Shown: positions 12,116-25,086, counted from the first letter of the stretch. The stretch is DNA of 64,000 bases from Quercus robur (GCF_932294415.1 NC_065536.1:51472354-51536353), one strand, 5' to 3'. Notes: a model not told the origin generated them from the letters alone. Numbers and translations are program-made.

Positions 12116-12729
12116 TGGCCCCTAAATTATATTTTGTAATTGAGGGAGATGGGGAGTGAGGAGAGGAGAGAAGAGGAGGTGGCTGGAGAATACAATTTTT
12201 AGTATATTTTGACTACCTTTGCCTTTCCTCCTCTCTCCTCTCCTCCTTCCTTCGCGAACATAGGGTATAGATTTGGAGGTGTCTATCTTACTTAGGGGTG
12301 TAAAACATTGGTACCTTCCCCTACGTTAGTCTTCCAAGGGATATGTGGGGTTTCATTTGTAGCTTGAAATACTGTTTATATATATGATAGTAGCAATCAT
12401 GATGCCTCTGTTGACGGTGTCACAACACCAACATTTTTGTGACTGCTTTGAGGACTTATTCCTGTCATGTTATTCTTTCATTTCTTATGATTGGTTACAA
12501 CTCTTCAGTAATTACTAATTATATATGTCAAGTCTAAACAGGATGGCTTAGAAAAGGATTTCTAAAACTGGAAAAGGTAAAAAAATATAAAAGAAAATAA
12601 CTATTAAAAAAAGAATATTAAAGAAAATATTGGACAGGCCACAAAAGGCACTAGTGATTTGCATTTACTATGGAGTATTTAGCCCCTCAAAAAGTTCATT
12701 TCCCATAAGCCATTCCTTGATTCTTGTAT

Positions 12730-13080
12730 TGTAAAGACATGGGTTCAAGGCCCAAGCCCATTATATTATCCTAGTTAAGGCCCAAGCCCATTATATTATC
12801 CTAGTCCAAGTTGTGCTAGGAACTCTAGTCGTAATTGTAAAAGTTGTCCTAATTATACTATTGTGACCATAGGGTTAGTTGAGGGTTAGTTTACTATATA
12901 CACCCGTCAATAAGTACATTATAATACAAATAGAGAGGTGAACAGTGAAGATGTAGTCGTTTAGGGCTTTATGTTGTAGATGTATGCCACTAAGGTTGAA
13001 CCACGTTAATCCCGTGTAGCTACATCCGGTCTCTCTCTCCTCTTTATTTCTTCTTAATATATATATATATATATATATAA
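12730..13080 (+). repeat. LTR-like remnant with internal tandem duplication
   Basis: A roughly 30-bp phrase starting AAGGCCCAAGCCCATTATAT occurs twice in tandem (about 12750-12805). It is followed by sequence resembling the R-U5 part of copia LTRs (a GTTGTAGATGTATGCC then GAACCACGTTAATC motif) and an (AT) run at 13056-13079. I could not fix the ends or a target duplication. Confidence 0.35.
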
Positions 13081-14167
13081 TTTTTTTTTTTCATTTTTAG
13101 TGTTGTGAACTGTGCAATATTAGTTAACATGATGTTCTTACAAACTTGTTAAATAATTTGTATATCTATCACGATTGAACATCTGATTATGGTGCTTGGG
13201 AAAGTTTTAAAACTTTTCAGCTTTTCTCGGGCATATAGGGATATGAATTTCAGTTGCTTATGTTTTCAGTGCAAACTATCAGTGATGGTAAGCTAAAAGA
13301 TGCTAGATTATATTTGCTGTTTAATAAAATTTTTGTACTTGTATTGGGAGATAAAATTTGTATTTAACATTGAGAGGAAACAATTGCTGCCTGTGGTTCA
13401 ATCGGAAGTGTAGAGATGGCTGGGTGAAGGGTTGCTGGACGTGCAATCTGTCCTGTTGGGCCTGCCTGTTGAAGCAACTTGTTGGCTAATATGTAAACCT
13501 CTATTATTGCTGGCTTGGTAGATAGAGGCTCTAGGTAGGGACGTGGCTGCTTGCATATAGTGAGGTTGCTGCATTGCTCATTTATTATGATCAATTATTA
13601 ACTTATTAGGTTTGATTTTAAGCTTGAGTCTTCTCTTTATCTGATTTATAAATTGCTTTACTGCCAGCTTGATCCTTGGGTGTTAAGAACTACTGACGAA
13701 TATTTTTGTCTACTTTGAGTTTCAAAGCTTAACATAGTTGTTCGGCATGTACTGCACTGAACATGATTAATGATTGAAGAGTCATGGTTACTTGTGTGCC
13801 ACTGGGAAATAATGATTGAAAAGGTTCATGATTGCCCAAATGGGTATTGAGCTTGAAGTTATAATGCAAATGGTTGCCAGTCATTTGTAGATCCTACTGT
13901 TACATGAACTGAAGGAAAAAATGATGGACAAGAGTTAATGAGACAGACTTGATTTAGTGTTATTCAATGTCTGACACTGGTTTGACCAGGCAAGTGGTCT
14001 ACCTTAATTTGCAAAATTTTCCTGTTTTACATAAAAAATGGGAGGTGGAGAGAGGTTGAAATGTGATGATGTTGCGGCAGCGTCAGCGGTTTAAACAGGT
14101 TAAAAGTATGACAGTAGTTAAGATGTTAGGGTAGCAGTTGTGGTCTGATCTGGTGGTATGGATGGCA

Positions 14168-14457
14168 ATGCAATTATAGTGATGAAGTTGATGCTGTCGT
14201 TGAGTGTTAGGTTGGTGGCAATGGTGATGTAGTGGCTGTAGTAGCTGGCTGGTGGTGGGGTGAAGGTGTTGTTTTGTCATGGGAGTGAATGTGGTTGTGG
14301 TTGTTTATATCAGTGCTGTGGATTAGATGAATTGTTCTTAGCTCATGACAAAACAACACCTTCACCCCACCACCAGCCAGCTACTACAGCCACTACATCA
14401 CCATTGCTACCAACCTAACACTCAACGACAGCATCAACTTCATCACTATAATTGCAT
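14168..14457. repeat. Near-perfect inverted repeat, two 114-bp arms with 62-bp loop
   Basis: 14168-14281 and 14344-14457 are reverse complements with one mismatch in 114 positions (A/G in the ggtGgcaatgg segment). The spacer is 14282-14343. Transcribed with the intron, it would fold into a long hairpin. No TIR-type tips or target duplication were recognised. The arms encode no protein I recognise. Confidence 0.92.
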
Positions 14458-16486
14458 GAATGTGAACCAGGTATAGTGAGTAAATCGCTCTTTCTTGTTC
14501 AAATCGTTTGATAGCCTGGGTTATTTTTCAATAAACAATAATTATGAATTGAAGTAGTATAATCAGTGTTTTAAAATCCGAACCACATACAGGAAGATCC
14601 AACTGGATTGACTGTGAACCAGGAGTTCAGCTGGTTTTATAAACTCTCAGAACCAGACAATTTTACATTTCTGTTTATAACTGTACGTGTCACGATTGGA
14701 CTGTTTGACTCACAAAACCGTTTGTGGGTTGAGGGGGCCTTTCAGGAGCAATTCTTACACTTTCCAATAGATTGTGACCTAGAGTTCAATGAGGCATGAA
14801 TAAGATATTGCCGAAAGTAAATCTAAGTGGTGACCAGCTGGAGATCAATTGGAATGTCTGGTACCAGACTAGAGGGAGAAATGTGAGTCACCATTGCTAG
14901 CATCTATCTTACTAGTGATGCGATGGGGAATTTATGACTCAGAGTGACAGCAACATGAAGAGCCCAAGTAGAAGGAGATTGCCAGAGTAGGAGACCTTTG
15001 AGGGTTGAAGGGTAAAGTAAAAGTGACTATGATTGATTTGATGGAAAGATGAGGCCATATCTTTTTCCAGCAAGGATAGATTTATCCCAGGATGAGAAGG
15101 TGTTTGCTACTTTGCATGTTTGTATTGTTAATTTAGGCACATTTAGACCTCTAGCCTGGCCTACTTATTTTAGTATGATGAGTTTTCCTCTGCTGTGAAG
15201 TGTTCCCTGTGTAGTAAAAAAATCCAATAAATGCATGCAATACTAGCGGTCTAGCTAGAATCTGCAAAATGGATTACACAGATCTTTTTTTTTGAACCAT
15301 TGTAGTTCATGAGTCATTAAAGTCATTATATATATATTTGGTGAATGGATATTATTTTTATGATGTTACAATGCGATATTGGAAACTATTTGTTTGTTTA
15401 TGCTTTTTACTTTAAGTTTTATTATTATTCTAAAATAATTTCTATCGTTTAGGCTTTATTGTTTTCTAGTTTTCTTATATAAGTCATGAAATATGCTTCA
15501 AAATTTTTTAGATTTCTTTAGACTTTTTTTTTATTCAATATAGCTAAGTTTTTACAATTTTTTTTCTATTTATTTACTTTTTAATTAATTATTCAATTAT
15601 TTATGATGTGATCATGGTTTGACATTTGGTTGAATTCTAAGTGCTACCTAAAATCTTGAATCTCTTCCTTTTCTGGTTCTTTGTATGGTTTGGTTTTTAA
15701 AACATTGAGTATATTTGATTCATGTACTTAGAAAAAGAAAATTTACCTTGTTCTAAGTTTCCATTCAATTTAAGTAGTAAGCATTGAGAGGACTTCTTAG
15801 TCATAGGGGCATATTCCAAGAAAAGAGCTTGGAATTGGTATGAAGGCTTATTTAATGCATAGATGCATATGTTTATATTGGGCATAATACATCTATCGGA
15901 ACTTAGCCAAGTAAAGTTTGATCAGATGTTTGTATGATATTTTCCTTTGGCGCATTTTCTAGTTGCACTGTTCTTTGTCAAGGGAGATTGGAGGATCAGG
16001 TGCTACAGTGCTCTCCCATCTTATAGGTTGTGGTTCAATGTTGTAATGATCAAGTCTGGGTTTTTGTGGTATTGCCTGTTAACTCAATTTGTGTAGGATT
16101 AGCTTAAAATAAACACGTACTTCTATGTACCAACTGTTTCCAATTGCTTATGAAGTGAGTATCCCATAATGGTTGCAACTGAAGTTTGCGCCCTTTTACA
16201 ATCATTTGGAGTTTGTTTGACTTGATCAAATGTCAAAGTATATTCAGTTGCCTTTGGCATACAGGCGGATGTTGGTTAAAAATTCTTTTGTGCGTCAAGA
16301 TTTAACATGAGATTCTGGTTTAGGACTTCCATACCTTGGTCATCTACTCATATTGGGATCCTGATCCTAGTATAATCTCTAATAGATGATGATAATACAT
16401 CATATGTGTTTCCTGAAGTTTGAATACTTGGATGTTTAAAAAAACAGAAAGAACTTGAATATTTTAATGGATACTTGCTTTTACAG

Positions 16487-16846
16487 GTGGCAGAGAGAGC
16501 TTTGTACTTGTGGAACAATGACCACATTGAAAACTTAATCAGACAAAACCGTAAAGTTATACTACCAATTATCTTCCCTGCTCTGGAGAAAAATGGTCGT
16601 AACCACTGGAATCAGGTGGTTCAAAGCTTGACGATTAATGTCCGCAAGATCTTCTCTGATGTTGATCCTGAGCTATTTGAGGAATGCTTGCGCCAGTTCC
16701 AGGAAGATGAAGCGAAAGTGGAGGAGATCAAAACAAAACAGGAGGTGATATGGAAGCGTTTAGAAGAGATTGCTGCATCCAAAGCTGCAAGTAGTGAAGC
16801 ACTTCTCAATCCGCACACGATAACCACCGAAACATCTTTGAACTAA
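16487..16846 (+). CDS. PP2A B' (B56) regulatory subunit, exon 2 (residues 401-519)
   Basis: Final exon of the gene whose first coding exon is 7025-8224. It opens after TTTTACAG with [18 protein letters not shown] and ends at TAA 16844-16846. It completes the B56 fold ([38 protein letters not shown]) and has a charged helical tail ([20 protein letters not shown]). Length, phase and acceptor position equal those of the upstream paralogue at 58-417, which supports the splice model. No damage was seen. Confidence 0.93.
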   Translation: MAERALYLWNNDHIENLIRQNRKVILPIIFPALEKNGRNHWNQVVQSLTINVRKIFSDVDPELFEECLRQFQEDEAKVEEIKTKQEVIWKRLEEIAASKAASSEALLNPHTITTETSLN

Positions 16847-18080
16847 TGTGAAGGTCTCAATTTTTTTGGTTAATAGGAGCATTATGCACATGGATGGTTG
16901 TCTAAACTTGTAGCTGCTCATGCCGCTTTCAGGGCTGTTAGTGCCACAAAGATCAATTGCACATGACACCTCTATGCAGCACTGAAGTTTGTAATCTGGA
17001 ATTCACACAGATACTGTATACGGGGATACACTGCAAAATTAAGTCGGAAGCTCCACTCCACGTATGTGAGAAAGAAGACATAGGTGATATTTATGGCCTT
17101 TTCCTTGATATTTAAATTGTTGAGATGAGGAAGTTGCAGATCAAAGGTAATTTACACACCTGGACTTGATTTCAATGAGTTCTGAAATACTTATTGAACT
17201 AAATTTCATTTGTGCATGTGTATGTATTAATATTATTTATTGATTGATCTTAGAGGACCCTTTTTTCAGTGTGAATTGTTGATTACATAGATGTTGATAT
17301 ATTTAAGTGATCTCAATTGGAAGAAACCTTTGTATTTTTATTTTTTGGTCTGACAAACATCTGTTCTCTCTGTAGTATATTTTCAATCTAAAGGTATGTT
17401 TTAGAGTTTAGCAGTAAGTGTATTAGCCTATTGGGGTGATTTGTTCTAAATCTAGATGCTCAGGGTGAATATGAAACCGCAAAGGGTATTCCTCCCGTTT
17501 CACTTTTGCTGTTAGAATTCCATCCATTTGTTTGTTCATCCTATGTTGTGCATGCATTGTCTGGATTTAGAACTTCTTGAGGCTTGAACATCAAAATACT
17601 TACCATTTCCGTTTTTCTTAAAAATCTTCCAGCTCCATTCCAGATGTCCTGCTAATGACTCCCATTCTAGGAGTTCATAAGCTCATTATTACAGTCTTCC
17701 TTTTCATCTGCTCACCAATTTTACCATTCTGTTTTGGTTTATTTCTTCAGCTGTCACAAACTGAAGAAATCAGGATAGCTCTAATATTTTCCTCTGCATT
17801 TTTTTTTTTTTTTATAGTCAATGACATTTATTTTGTTTGTTTGTTTGTTTTGCTAAGCTATACCAAAAGCACTTGATAGGTTTATGGAGCTCCTTTGCAT
17901 TCTGCTTGGTCTTTAAGAACACCAAATGGTCTTCCTCCAATCCACGTGGGCAGATAGTGTCATATATATATATATATATATATGAACTAGCTAGCCAAAG
18001 CAGAGGCAAAGTAGAGGCTGAGAGCCTATAAGAGTACAGATCAGAAGCATTAAAGCTTAAAATACTAGATAATTCAGAAG
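16847..18080 (+). other. 3' UTR and downstream flank of the PP2A B' gene
   Basis: Probable 3' UTR for the first few hundred bases, with no single clear polyadenylation signal. Further on there are T-rich stretches and an (AT)n microsatellite at about 17958-17983. No other gene was seen. Confidence 0.45.
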
Positions 18081-18083
18081 AGG

Positions 18084-18382
18084 GGGTTATCTAAAATTAC
18101 AAAATCATCTTGGTTGAGAACAAACCCTCTTGCAAGCCCATCCGCACATTTATTTGCTTCATGGTAGACATACCTAACGCTTATTTGTTGAAGCTTGCTG
18201 AGCAATGACCTACAATGCAATCATTCAAATGGGGGGAACAAGCTCTCTTAGTCTTGGAAAATTCTTCCATCACACTAGTAGAAACTCCAATGGACCTAGA
18301 AAAGCCTTTGATCCAATTTCCAAAGGGAGCCTCTTCTCAAACTCCCTTCACCTGCTTTACCTGGGTTGCCTAAGGACGCATC
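18084..18382 (-). pseudogene. RNase H (RVT_3-type) fragment of a retroelement
   Basis: The minus strand reads as a broken plant RNase H-like domain: DASLGNPGKAG at the start, then disrupted text, then VRYVYHEANKCADGLARGF followed by VLNQDDFVILDNP. The HEANKCADGLA block is the conserved C-terminal signature of the RNase H domain of plant L1 elements and related fragments. Stops and shifts lie between the blocks. The open frame on the plus strand here (18205-18462) is antisense to it. Confidence 0.65.
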
Positions 18383-18689
18383 AATCATCAGTATTTAATT
18401 CGTATCAACCAGCAGGAGGCTTAACCCAGAAGATTGGGACAGCTATTTTCTCCTTCAACTAATGAGATTTTCCCACACAAATAGAAATCTAAAGCTTTGT
18501 TGGAACAGGTGATATGAAGGTTCGGATTATGGGTGATTAAGGATAGTGTGTCCCCACCCCACATTTGAAAGCAATGATACAAAAGGATAGTATCATTTTT
18601 GTTTGTGAAACTTCTCTTCCAACCCCAAGAAAACCCTCGTGCCTTGTTCTAGTGTAGATTCTTGAAATTATCAATTACTCAATGAGAGT

Positions 18690-18905
18690 GAGAAGTTCAC
18701 AAAAATTTTACAACACTTTTACAATAAATCATAGGTGGTAAGTTATCATTGGTTCTAATTTGAACTTACCACTGAATTTATTTTTTTATTTACCAATAAC
18801 AGCCAGTAACAATCTGTCACTTAGAATTTATTTTTTTGATAAGTTGCCATTTAGAATTTGTTGTAAAAGTATTATGAAAATATGGTTGACGTAACATTTT
18901 TCATT
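18690..18905. mobile_element. MITE-like inverted-repeat element
   Basis: Ends are imperfect inverted repeats built on TTTTACAACACTTTTACAA on the left and TTGTTGTAAAAGTATTATGAA on the right (in part). Inner arms around ATCATAGGTGGTAAGTTATC mirror GATAAGTTGCCATTTAGAAT. A related partial copy (ataaatcataggtgacaag) occurs at about 19404-19425. Exact ends are uncertain. Confidence 0.5.
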
Positions 18906-19550
18906 ACTCAATATAACAAGCTTATTTAGTCCAATACTATTGCTATTATTAGATTGGACCAAATTTTTTTGATGAAGCATTAACACTTAATGGGAAAAAT
19001 CTTGCTCACTCTTAAATATTTTCTTCTCTTCGCCAATGTGCCCTACCTGAGTTGGAGTGCTGGGATTTTAAAGCTAACTAACTTTCGTGATGTGGTGAAA
19101 TTTTGCATTAACTTATATATATTTAAAAAAAAAATATTACATAGGAGAAATAATATATAGGAAGAATAATCAAAATAGACTAACAACACTGAACTCCATA
19201 ATCGGTTTAGCCCCAAAATAGTTTTAATCAAGTTTTAAATAAAGTGATTTCATTCAATTGAATATAAAATATAATCAAAGTATACTCAACCCAAAACATA
19301 TACCCAACTCCAAGATACTATACCAAAATTGAAAAAAAAAGGATAACAAAAGAGACAAAATTGAAAAAAAAAAGGATAACAAAAGAGACAAATGAGTATC
19401 ATAATAAATCATAGGTGACAAGTTGTTAGGTCTTCAAATTTCTTAACTTTCGAATGATTATCATAACAAATTTTAGGTGACAAGTATTTATAGATGGGTA
19501 AAAAAGTGACGTCAATGATAGGCTTATTAGAACCAATAACAGTTTGCCAC

Positions 19551-19584
<34 letters not shown>

Positions 19585-19624
19585 TCACATATGTCCATGC
19601 ATATCAGTAGCAGTATGAAAAGTG

Positions 19625-19935
19625 TTGACCGAATTGAACTGAAGTGGACCAAAAACACCGAATTGGAGCGAAATGGACCAAATGGACCAAATTGGAAAAG
19701 ATGGACTAAAGTGGACTAGAATGGACTAAAGTGGACCTAATAGGACCAAATGGGCCAAAATGTACAAATAGACTGAAGTAGACCAAGTGGACTAAAATGA
19801 ACTAGATTGGATTGAAATGCTACATTGATGTAGCTCAACAAGAGCGTAGCAATAATAAAAATAGATTGAAGTAAACCAAATGGATTGAATTGGACCAAAA
19901 TGGATAGAATATATGGACCAAATTGACCGAAGTGC
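19625..19935. repeat. Degenerate minisatellite of 10-11 bp GGACYRAAW-type units
   Basis: More than 25 head-to-tail variants of words such as tggaccaaat, tggactaaag and tggaccgaat run through this interval. Two longer related blocks (gctacattgatgtagctcaac..., gcgacattgatatggcttaac...) interrupt them. An (AT)n run lies just upstream (about 19548-19582). Confidence 0.8.
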
Positions 19936-20205
19936 GACATTGATATGGCTTAACAAGGATGTAGTAATAATAAATACTACGTTTTAGTTTTTAAATATTA
20001 ATATATAGTTATAGATGGGCTGAAAGTTGAACCAACATTTACACTTTGGATTGGACCGATAAATATTTTGCATTAAAGGTGATAGAAACGCTTTTCTATG
20101 GGTAAATGTAATTGCTTGGTGAAATATTGCCCCAAGGTTATGGGATGTAAAAACACACACGTGCACTCAATAATCCCAACTTTTATTTGATTTTATGTGA
20201 CAATG

Positions 20206-20242
<37 letters not shown>

Positions 20243-20247
<5 letters not shown>

Positions 20248-21363
20248 GTTCAAATAGTGTATAAAACACCATTGAACGTTTAGACTCCCAATTACAAAAT
20301 AACCAATTCAAGCTTTATGACAAACAACTAGTGTGCGGAAAATGAACAAAAGCTATGAACAGAATTGGTAAACAATCTAAGCCAATTAAAATCACATCTA
20401 CAGCAAAAAATAAAAGGCAAAGATTAAGGGAAGGAAGATGCAAACACAAGGACAACACACGATATGTTATCGAAGAGGAAATCGAAGCCCTCGGCGTAAA
20501 ACCTCTTCGCCGCCTTCCAAGCGGTAAGTAATCCATTAGAAAATGTAGTTGGGATACATGAACAGTAATAGACCCTCCAAGTCTAATCTACCCAGTATAC
20601 CTAAGCCCTCCAAGCTTCTTGCTCCAACGAGGTTGCCCCGAACCTATTTTTTTTCTAGCTTCTTGGATTTCGCTACTTGACCATAGTATCAATCAATGTA
20701 GATTGGTTCCTTCCTAACTGCTTCCCAGAACACCAAACAGCCCTCTCACAGTAATGGATATGGTGAGAAAAAGTTTTGGTAAAAAGACCTCTCAAGGGTT
20801 TAACAATGGAGGGGAAGAGAGTTGAGGAATTTGAAGAGTCTCTTATGTAAAGATTGTGGATGAATCAATCTTGTATAACTCTAGGGTTTCTCTCACAAAA
20901 TTCTCTCTGGAAGCTCTCTTTCTTTTGTGGGTATAAGGGGTATTTATACTGGGGTGAGAATGGAATGTGAAGAGTCAGGTTTTTCAAAATAGGGCTGGCT
21001 CGCGGCTTGGCCTCGCGGCTTAACTGAGTCGCGAAATCCAGCCGAGAGATAACAGAACGGCTAGTTGTCCTATTTTGTTCTGTAGTGCTCCAGTTAGTAT
21101 GACGCTTCAACTTCTGGCATGCCTGGCACGCGTGCATCTTTTGGCGGCTTGCAACCGCGGGTCACCCGTGAGATCCAGTCGCGAGTCTCTATTTTCTTGC
21201 ACACTCTTGAGCATTTCAAACCTTTATCTTACTCACTACCCTTACAACAATCCCACCTAAATACAGGGTTACTAAATGCTGAAATACAAGCAAATTTGGC
21301 ACGAAATACAAGCAAATTTGGCACGAAATAAAGCTAACAAGATGGTTGATTAAATTCAACCTT

Positions 21364-21366
<3 letters not shown>
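20243..21366 (-). mobile_element. Solo LTR, same family as the 41655-50039 retroelement
   Basis: 1124 bp, TG...CA, flanked by ATATA on both sides (20238-20242, 21367-21371). It sits inside an (AT)n microsatellite, so the duplication is weakly informative. It aligns end to end with the LTRs at 41655-42765 and 48929-50039, including the CG-rich words near 21000-21190 and the TATA box (minus strand, about 20940-20951). A 20-bp phrase is tandemly duplicated near 21290-21325. It is clearly older than the pair in the complete element. Confidence 0.88.
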
Positions 21367-21398
<32 letters not shown>

Positions 21399-22059
21399 TT
21401 AAAACTTAAAGAAAGTCTAATTAAAATTTTAAATTAGAGCTCAATTTTGAGCAATGAGTCCAAATTTATGTGGAAACCACACCATAATTATTTTTCAAGG
21501 CATTTAATTAGAATCTAAAAATATTAAAAGTAAAAACTGAGATAACCCAACTAAACTCTAAATTAGATTGCTAATTTTGTGTCATCTGTTTCTAAATTAT
21601 CTCTTAATTTTGGTGCTAAAAGTGGAGACTACGTCATAAATATACCTGAGGTACAAACCTGATTTGGAAGTTTACTCTCTAACGACTTTCTCTCTCTCTC
21701 TCTCTCTTTTGCCCTTTTCAACTGTATGACTCTTCCTTTCTCCAATTCTTCATGCCTGTTTAGTTCCCTCTACTCCTATAACATCAAACAGCTCATCAGA
21801 TGATCAGAAGTCCTTTCTCTCTCTCTCTCTCTCTCAACTGGAAGGGGAAAGGTTTTGGGTTTAGGTTCTACCAAAAAAGCTTTGTTTAGAGCAACAAGCC
21901 AGACTATAACTCTGTTCCTTAAAGCCAGGTATGTTAAACATGTCAGTGCATCACCATTTTTAAGAGAGATAAGTTTTGTAATCCTAGAGGTCCTTTTTTT
22001 TTTTTTAAATGATTTTTGTTTGTTCAATTTGGTTTATGAGGTTGACTAGGTTGGAGTTT
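21367..22059. other. AT-rich stretch with CT microsatellites
   Basis: Two (CT)n tracts (about 21687-21706 and 21815-21834) and a short T-rich run. Two small overlapping open frames here look like chance. No gene is supported. Confidence 0.4.
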
Positions 22060-22064
22060 ATTCT

Positions 22065-22387
22065 TGTTAAATATTAGTATTGATACATCATGTTGAATAT
22101 GCTTGTATGAATACTGAAGTGAAAGCATAACGTATAGAATACAATAATACACGAAGGTTACATGATTCAGCCTAACGGCTTACATCTACGGAGGAAACCC
22201 TAAAGGACTACATCAATAATATATTATAGTGTAGTACAAATCTTGTGTTACAATGAGTCATAACATGTGCATATATAGTAGATTAAACTCTAGACTAATA
22301 GACTTCTAGTACAAGTAGAAGACTTGGCTTGCACACAAAGTAGAATTAGGCTTGGACTTATGCTAATGGGCTAATATATCTCTAACA
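22065..22387 (-). mobile_element. Short solo LTR (323 bp), copia-like
   Basis: Bounded by perfect 5-bp target duplications ATTCT (22060-22064, 22388-22392), with terminal TGTTA...TAACA. Read on the minus strand it has a copia-like layout: TGTTAGAGATATATTAGCCC at the start, then CTTTAGGGTTTCCTCCGTAG near the U5 end. No internal region remains. Confidence 0.82.
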
Positions 22388-22392
22388 ATTCT

Positions 22393-24044
22393 GGTTTTGG
22401 TTTTGATGGCATAGACGAGCTTGCAAATGGGACATGGTTGGTTTGGACCAAGGATGGGAGGGTGCTTTTCTCACAAATGTCAGGGAAGATTAGACTCTTA
22501 AGTAGAGGGGACCTCCCATGTTCTTGATGGTGATTTTTTTTTTTTTAATTTAAAAAAATTCAAATTTTATATTGTCTCACCCTATTTGCATAATCACCAA
22601 GTTCTCACCGTGACTAGGTTTGGGGTTTGGGCCTAAGCCAAACTGAAAATATCATCCTCATTGTGAAGATCTAGCAAGTTGAAATATACTAATATAGTTT
22701 CAGACTTAAAATTTTTTGATTTGAATGTAGGTAAAAAAAAAAAAAAAATTTATTAATTACATGTGTTTTTCTTTGAAATCTTAGTTTGGGTTGCTTTGAA
22801 TTCATCTGTTCAGTTGTTCTATTTATGTTATTTTTGTACAGCATGGCATATGTTTTATGAAATTCCTTTTAAACTTGATATGTAATCTTTTCATTTGATT
22901 TTGTTTTTCTCTCCTCATGTTGTGATAAATATGAAGTCAATAAATGATTGACTTATAACAAAAACTAATCTATTTATATATTTAGAAATCTATTTCTTCT
23001 TAGTTCCAACTGTTTAAATTTTGTACGAGTCATGGATTCTATTGAGCAATTTATATGAAAAATAAAATCAAAGTAAAATAAATCCTACAATAATTTGCTT
23101 TATAGGGATCGACTCCTCTAAGTTATACATTATTCTTTGAAAGTTGTGTGAGAGAAACTTACAGAAATTTACCATAAAACAACAAGCATTTGGTTTGTCT
23201 ATGTTTTTAATCTTTTGAAAGTTTGTGGAGCCTACTAATTAGGCCATCTAAACCATTATAATTAAAAATCACTAGTAACATAAGGAACAAGGGGGTCCAT
23301 AATGTATTCATGTTCTCCTCATACTGTAATAAATCTGAGTAGTTAAATAGTATTGTTGTTTAATTTATCACTACTACGTATATTTTTCTTGAAATCTACA
23401 TACCATTGATCGTAACTCCAAAAAGATATTTCAAAGTTCATTTGCCTGATTACTTTGCTATGGGGTGAGTTGAAACATTGTTGGGTAGTGATGTATGTTA
23501 GATTGTATGTGTGGCCTCTTGACTCACAAAGGGTAAGTGCTTATTTATGCTAACTTTTTGTTATTGCTATTCTTTATAGTTGTAATGATTGATAGGTCTA
23601 ACAAGGCTCCATTAATGTATGAGAGGCTTCAATCTCACCCAAATGACAAGCAATAAAACAAGACAATTCATGTTCAACTTTTAGGTTTTTTCTATTAAAA
23701 AAAAATGTTTGGCTTTCAAGTAATCACCAATTCATTGTATTAACTCAACATCACAAAGTAACTTTAATTTAATGATATGAACAGGGTTTATCATTTTTTA
23801 TGTTGCAAAAAGAAAAAAAAAACTCAAGCTAATATTAATAGCACTACTAAAATTTACGCATGGGTTACATACTAGTTCAAATTAATATAAAGCAACGAAA
23901 GAAAACTAGATAAAAAAACAATGAAAAACGTACGACCATTGACAAACCAACATGTTTGTCTAGGATTTTAGGAAATTGAAACATACAATGGGGCTTAAAA
24001 ATACGAAGCATCTGAGTCAAACAACTGGATATGTGGTTTTAGAA
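22393..24044. other. AT-rich intergenic stretch, 3' side of the BAHD pseudogene
   Basis: Homopolymer A/T runs and no recognisable coding region. The last 200 bases may be the 3' UTR of the minus-strand BAHD pseudogene. Confidence 0.4.
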
Positions 24045-25086
24045 CTACGTAAAGGAAACAAATTCCAGAAGCTCATGGTGACATTCAAATTTGGCCATCA
24101 CTTGCTCAGCTAGGGTCACCCATGCCTCAATTCCATCACCTGATCTGGTACTCATCAAAACAACAATATTCTTGATGGGCACATTAGTAGTGCAAACCCA
24201 GATTGGCTTTCCAAATCCAAAGTCAATATTGTAGAATGGGAACCTAATCCAATTACTAAACCTGTACATCTCCACCTCTTGTTTGGCCACTATTTCCAAT
24301 CTCAATTCAAAGGCCTCCAATAATGCATCTTGAAGTTTCTCTATGTAATCTCAATCTTTTTTATTACTTTCCTTATGTGACCTACCAGGTCATGTAAATC
24401 TATATATGTTGCTTTCCTCCTTAGTCAATGATGCAATAGCCAATTGCCAAAGGTTACCACAACAATGCTCCGGCAAACGTTGGACCATCCTTCCTCTTAA
24501 GTCCACCGTATGGGACAAAGTAGATGATATACTAGTCTTCCTTAGCTTTTCTCTAGTTACAGACAAGGCGGTTTTCCATATAAGAGAGGTTACTGCTTCG
24601 ACACGTGATGGGTTGGCATGGCCGCCACTGAGGCCAACCTTGGCTTTAAGAAGACCCAAGCTTCTTGCATCAAATACAAATCCCTTTGTTACCGTTTTCT
24701 CTTCACTGATCACACCATGAGGCGCTTGCACATTTATATCTTTTGGTGGGAATAATGAAGCCAAATCAAAAGAGGGAATGATGGTTTGTGTTGCACCCTT
24801 TGAAGCCTCGGACCATGCATTGAGGAAAGTTGCAAACGTTGCACCATCAACAATCCTATGTGAAATGCATAACCCAATGCCTATGATTATACCACAGTTG
24901 AAGAGATTAGCTAGAAAGGCTGTCACAAGGAACTCCCTTATCATTCACCTTGTAAGGGTTAAGAGGAAGAAACTGCATCAGTATATTCATATCTGGGTTT
25001 TGTAGAATCTCTGAGAGATCAATGTTGACTCTAGCTTCCACATAGCTAGCACCTTCATCATCACACTCCACAAAGGAATTTCCTTT

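Larger units (their letters stand above)
8225..16486 (+). other. 8.26-kb intron of the PP2A B' gene
   Basis: It runs from GTAGTG to a TTTTACAG acceptor, phase 0. It is unusually long because it holds an RTE LINE (9240-10205 and 11715-12115), an inserted L1 LINE (10206-11711), an LTR-like remnant near 12730-13080 and a near-perfect inverted repeat (14168-14457). 8225-9239, 13081-14167 and 14458-16486 are AT-rich and hold no recognisable gene. Confidence 0.88.

Noticed and set aside
18205..18462. 85-codon open frame on the plus strand
   Set aside because: It is antisense to a degraded RNase H domain readable on the minus strand.
20211..20242. Target duplication of the 20243 solo LTR taken as strong evidence
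   Set aside because: The ATATA match is inside an AT microsatellite and would occur by chance. The call rests on alignment to the family LTRs instead.
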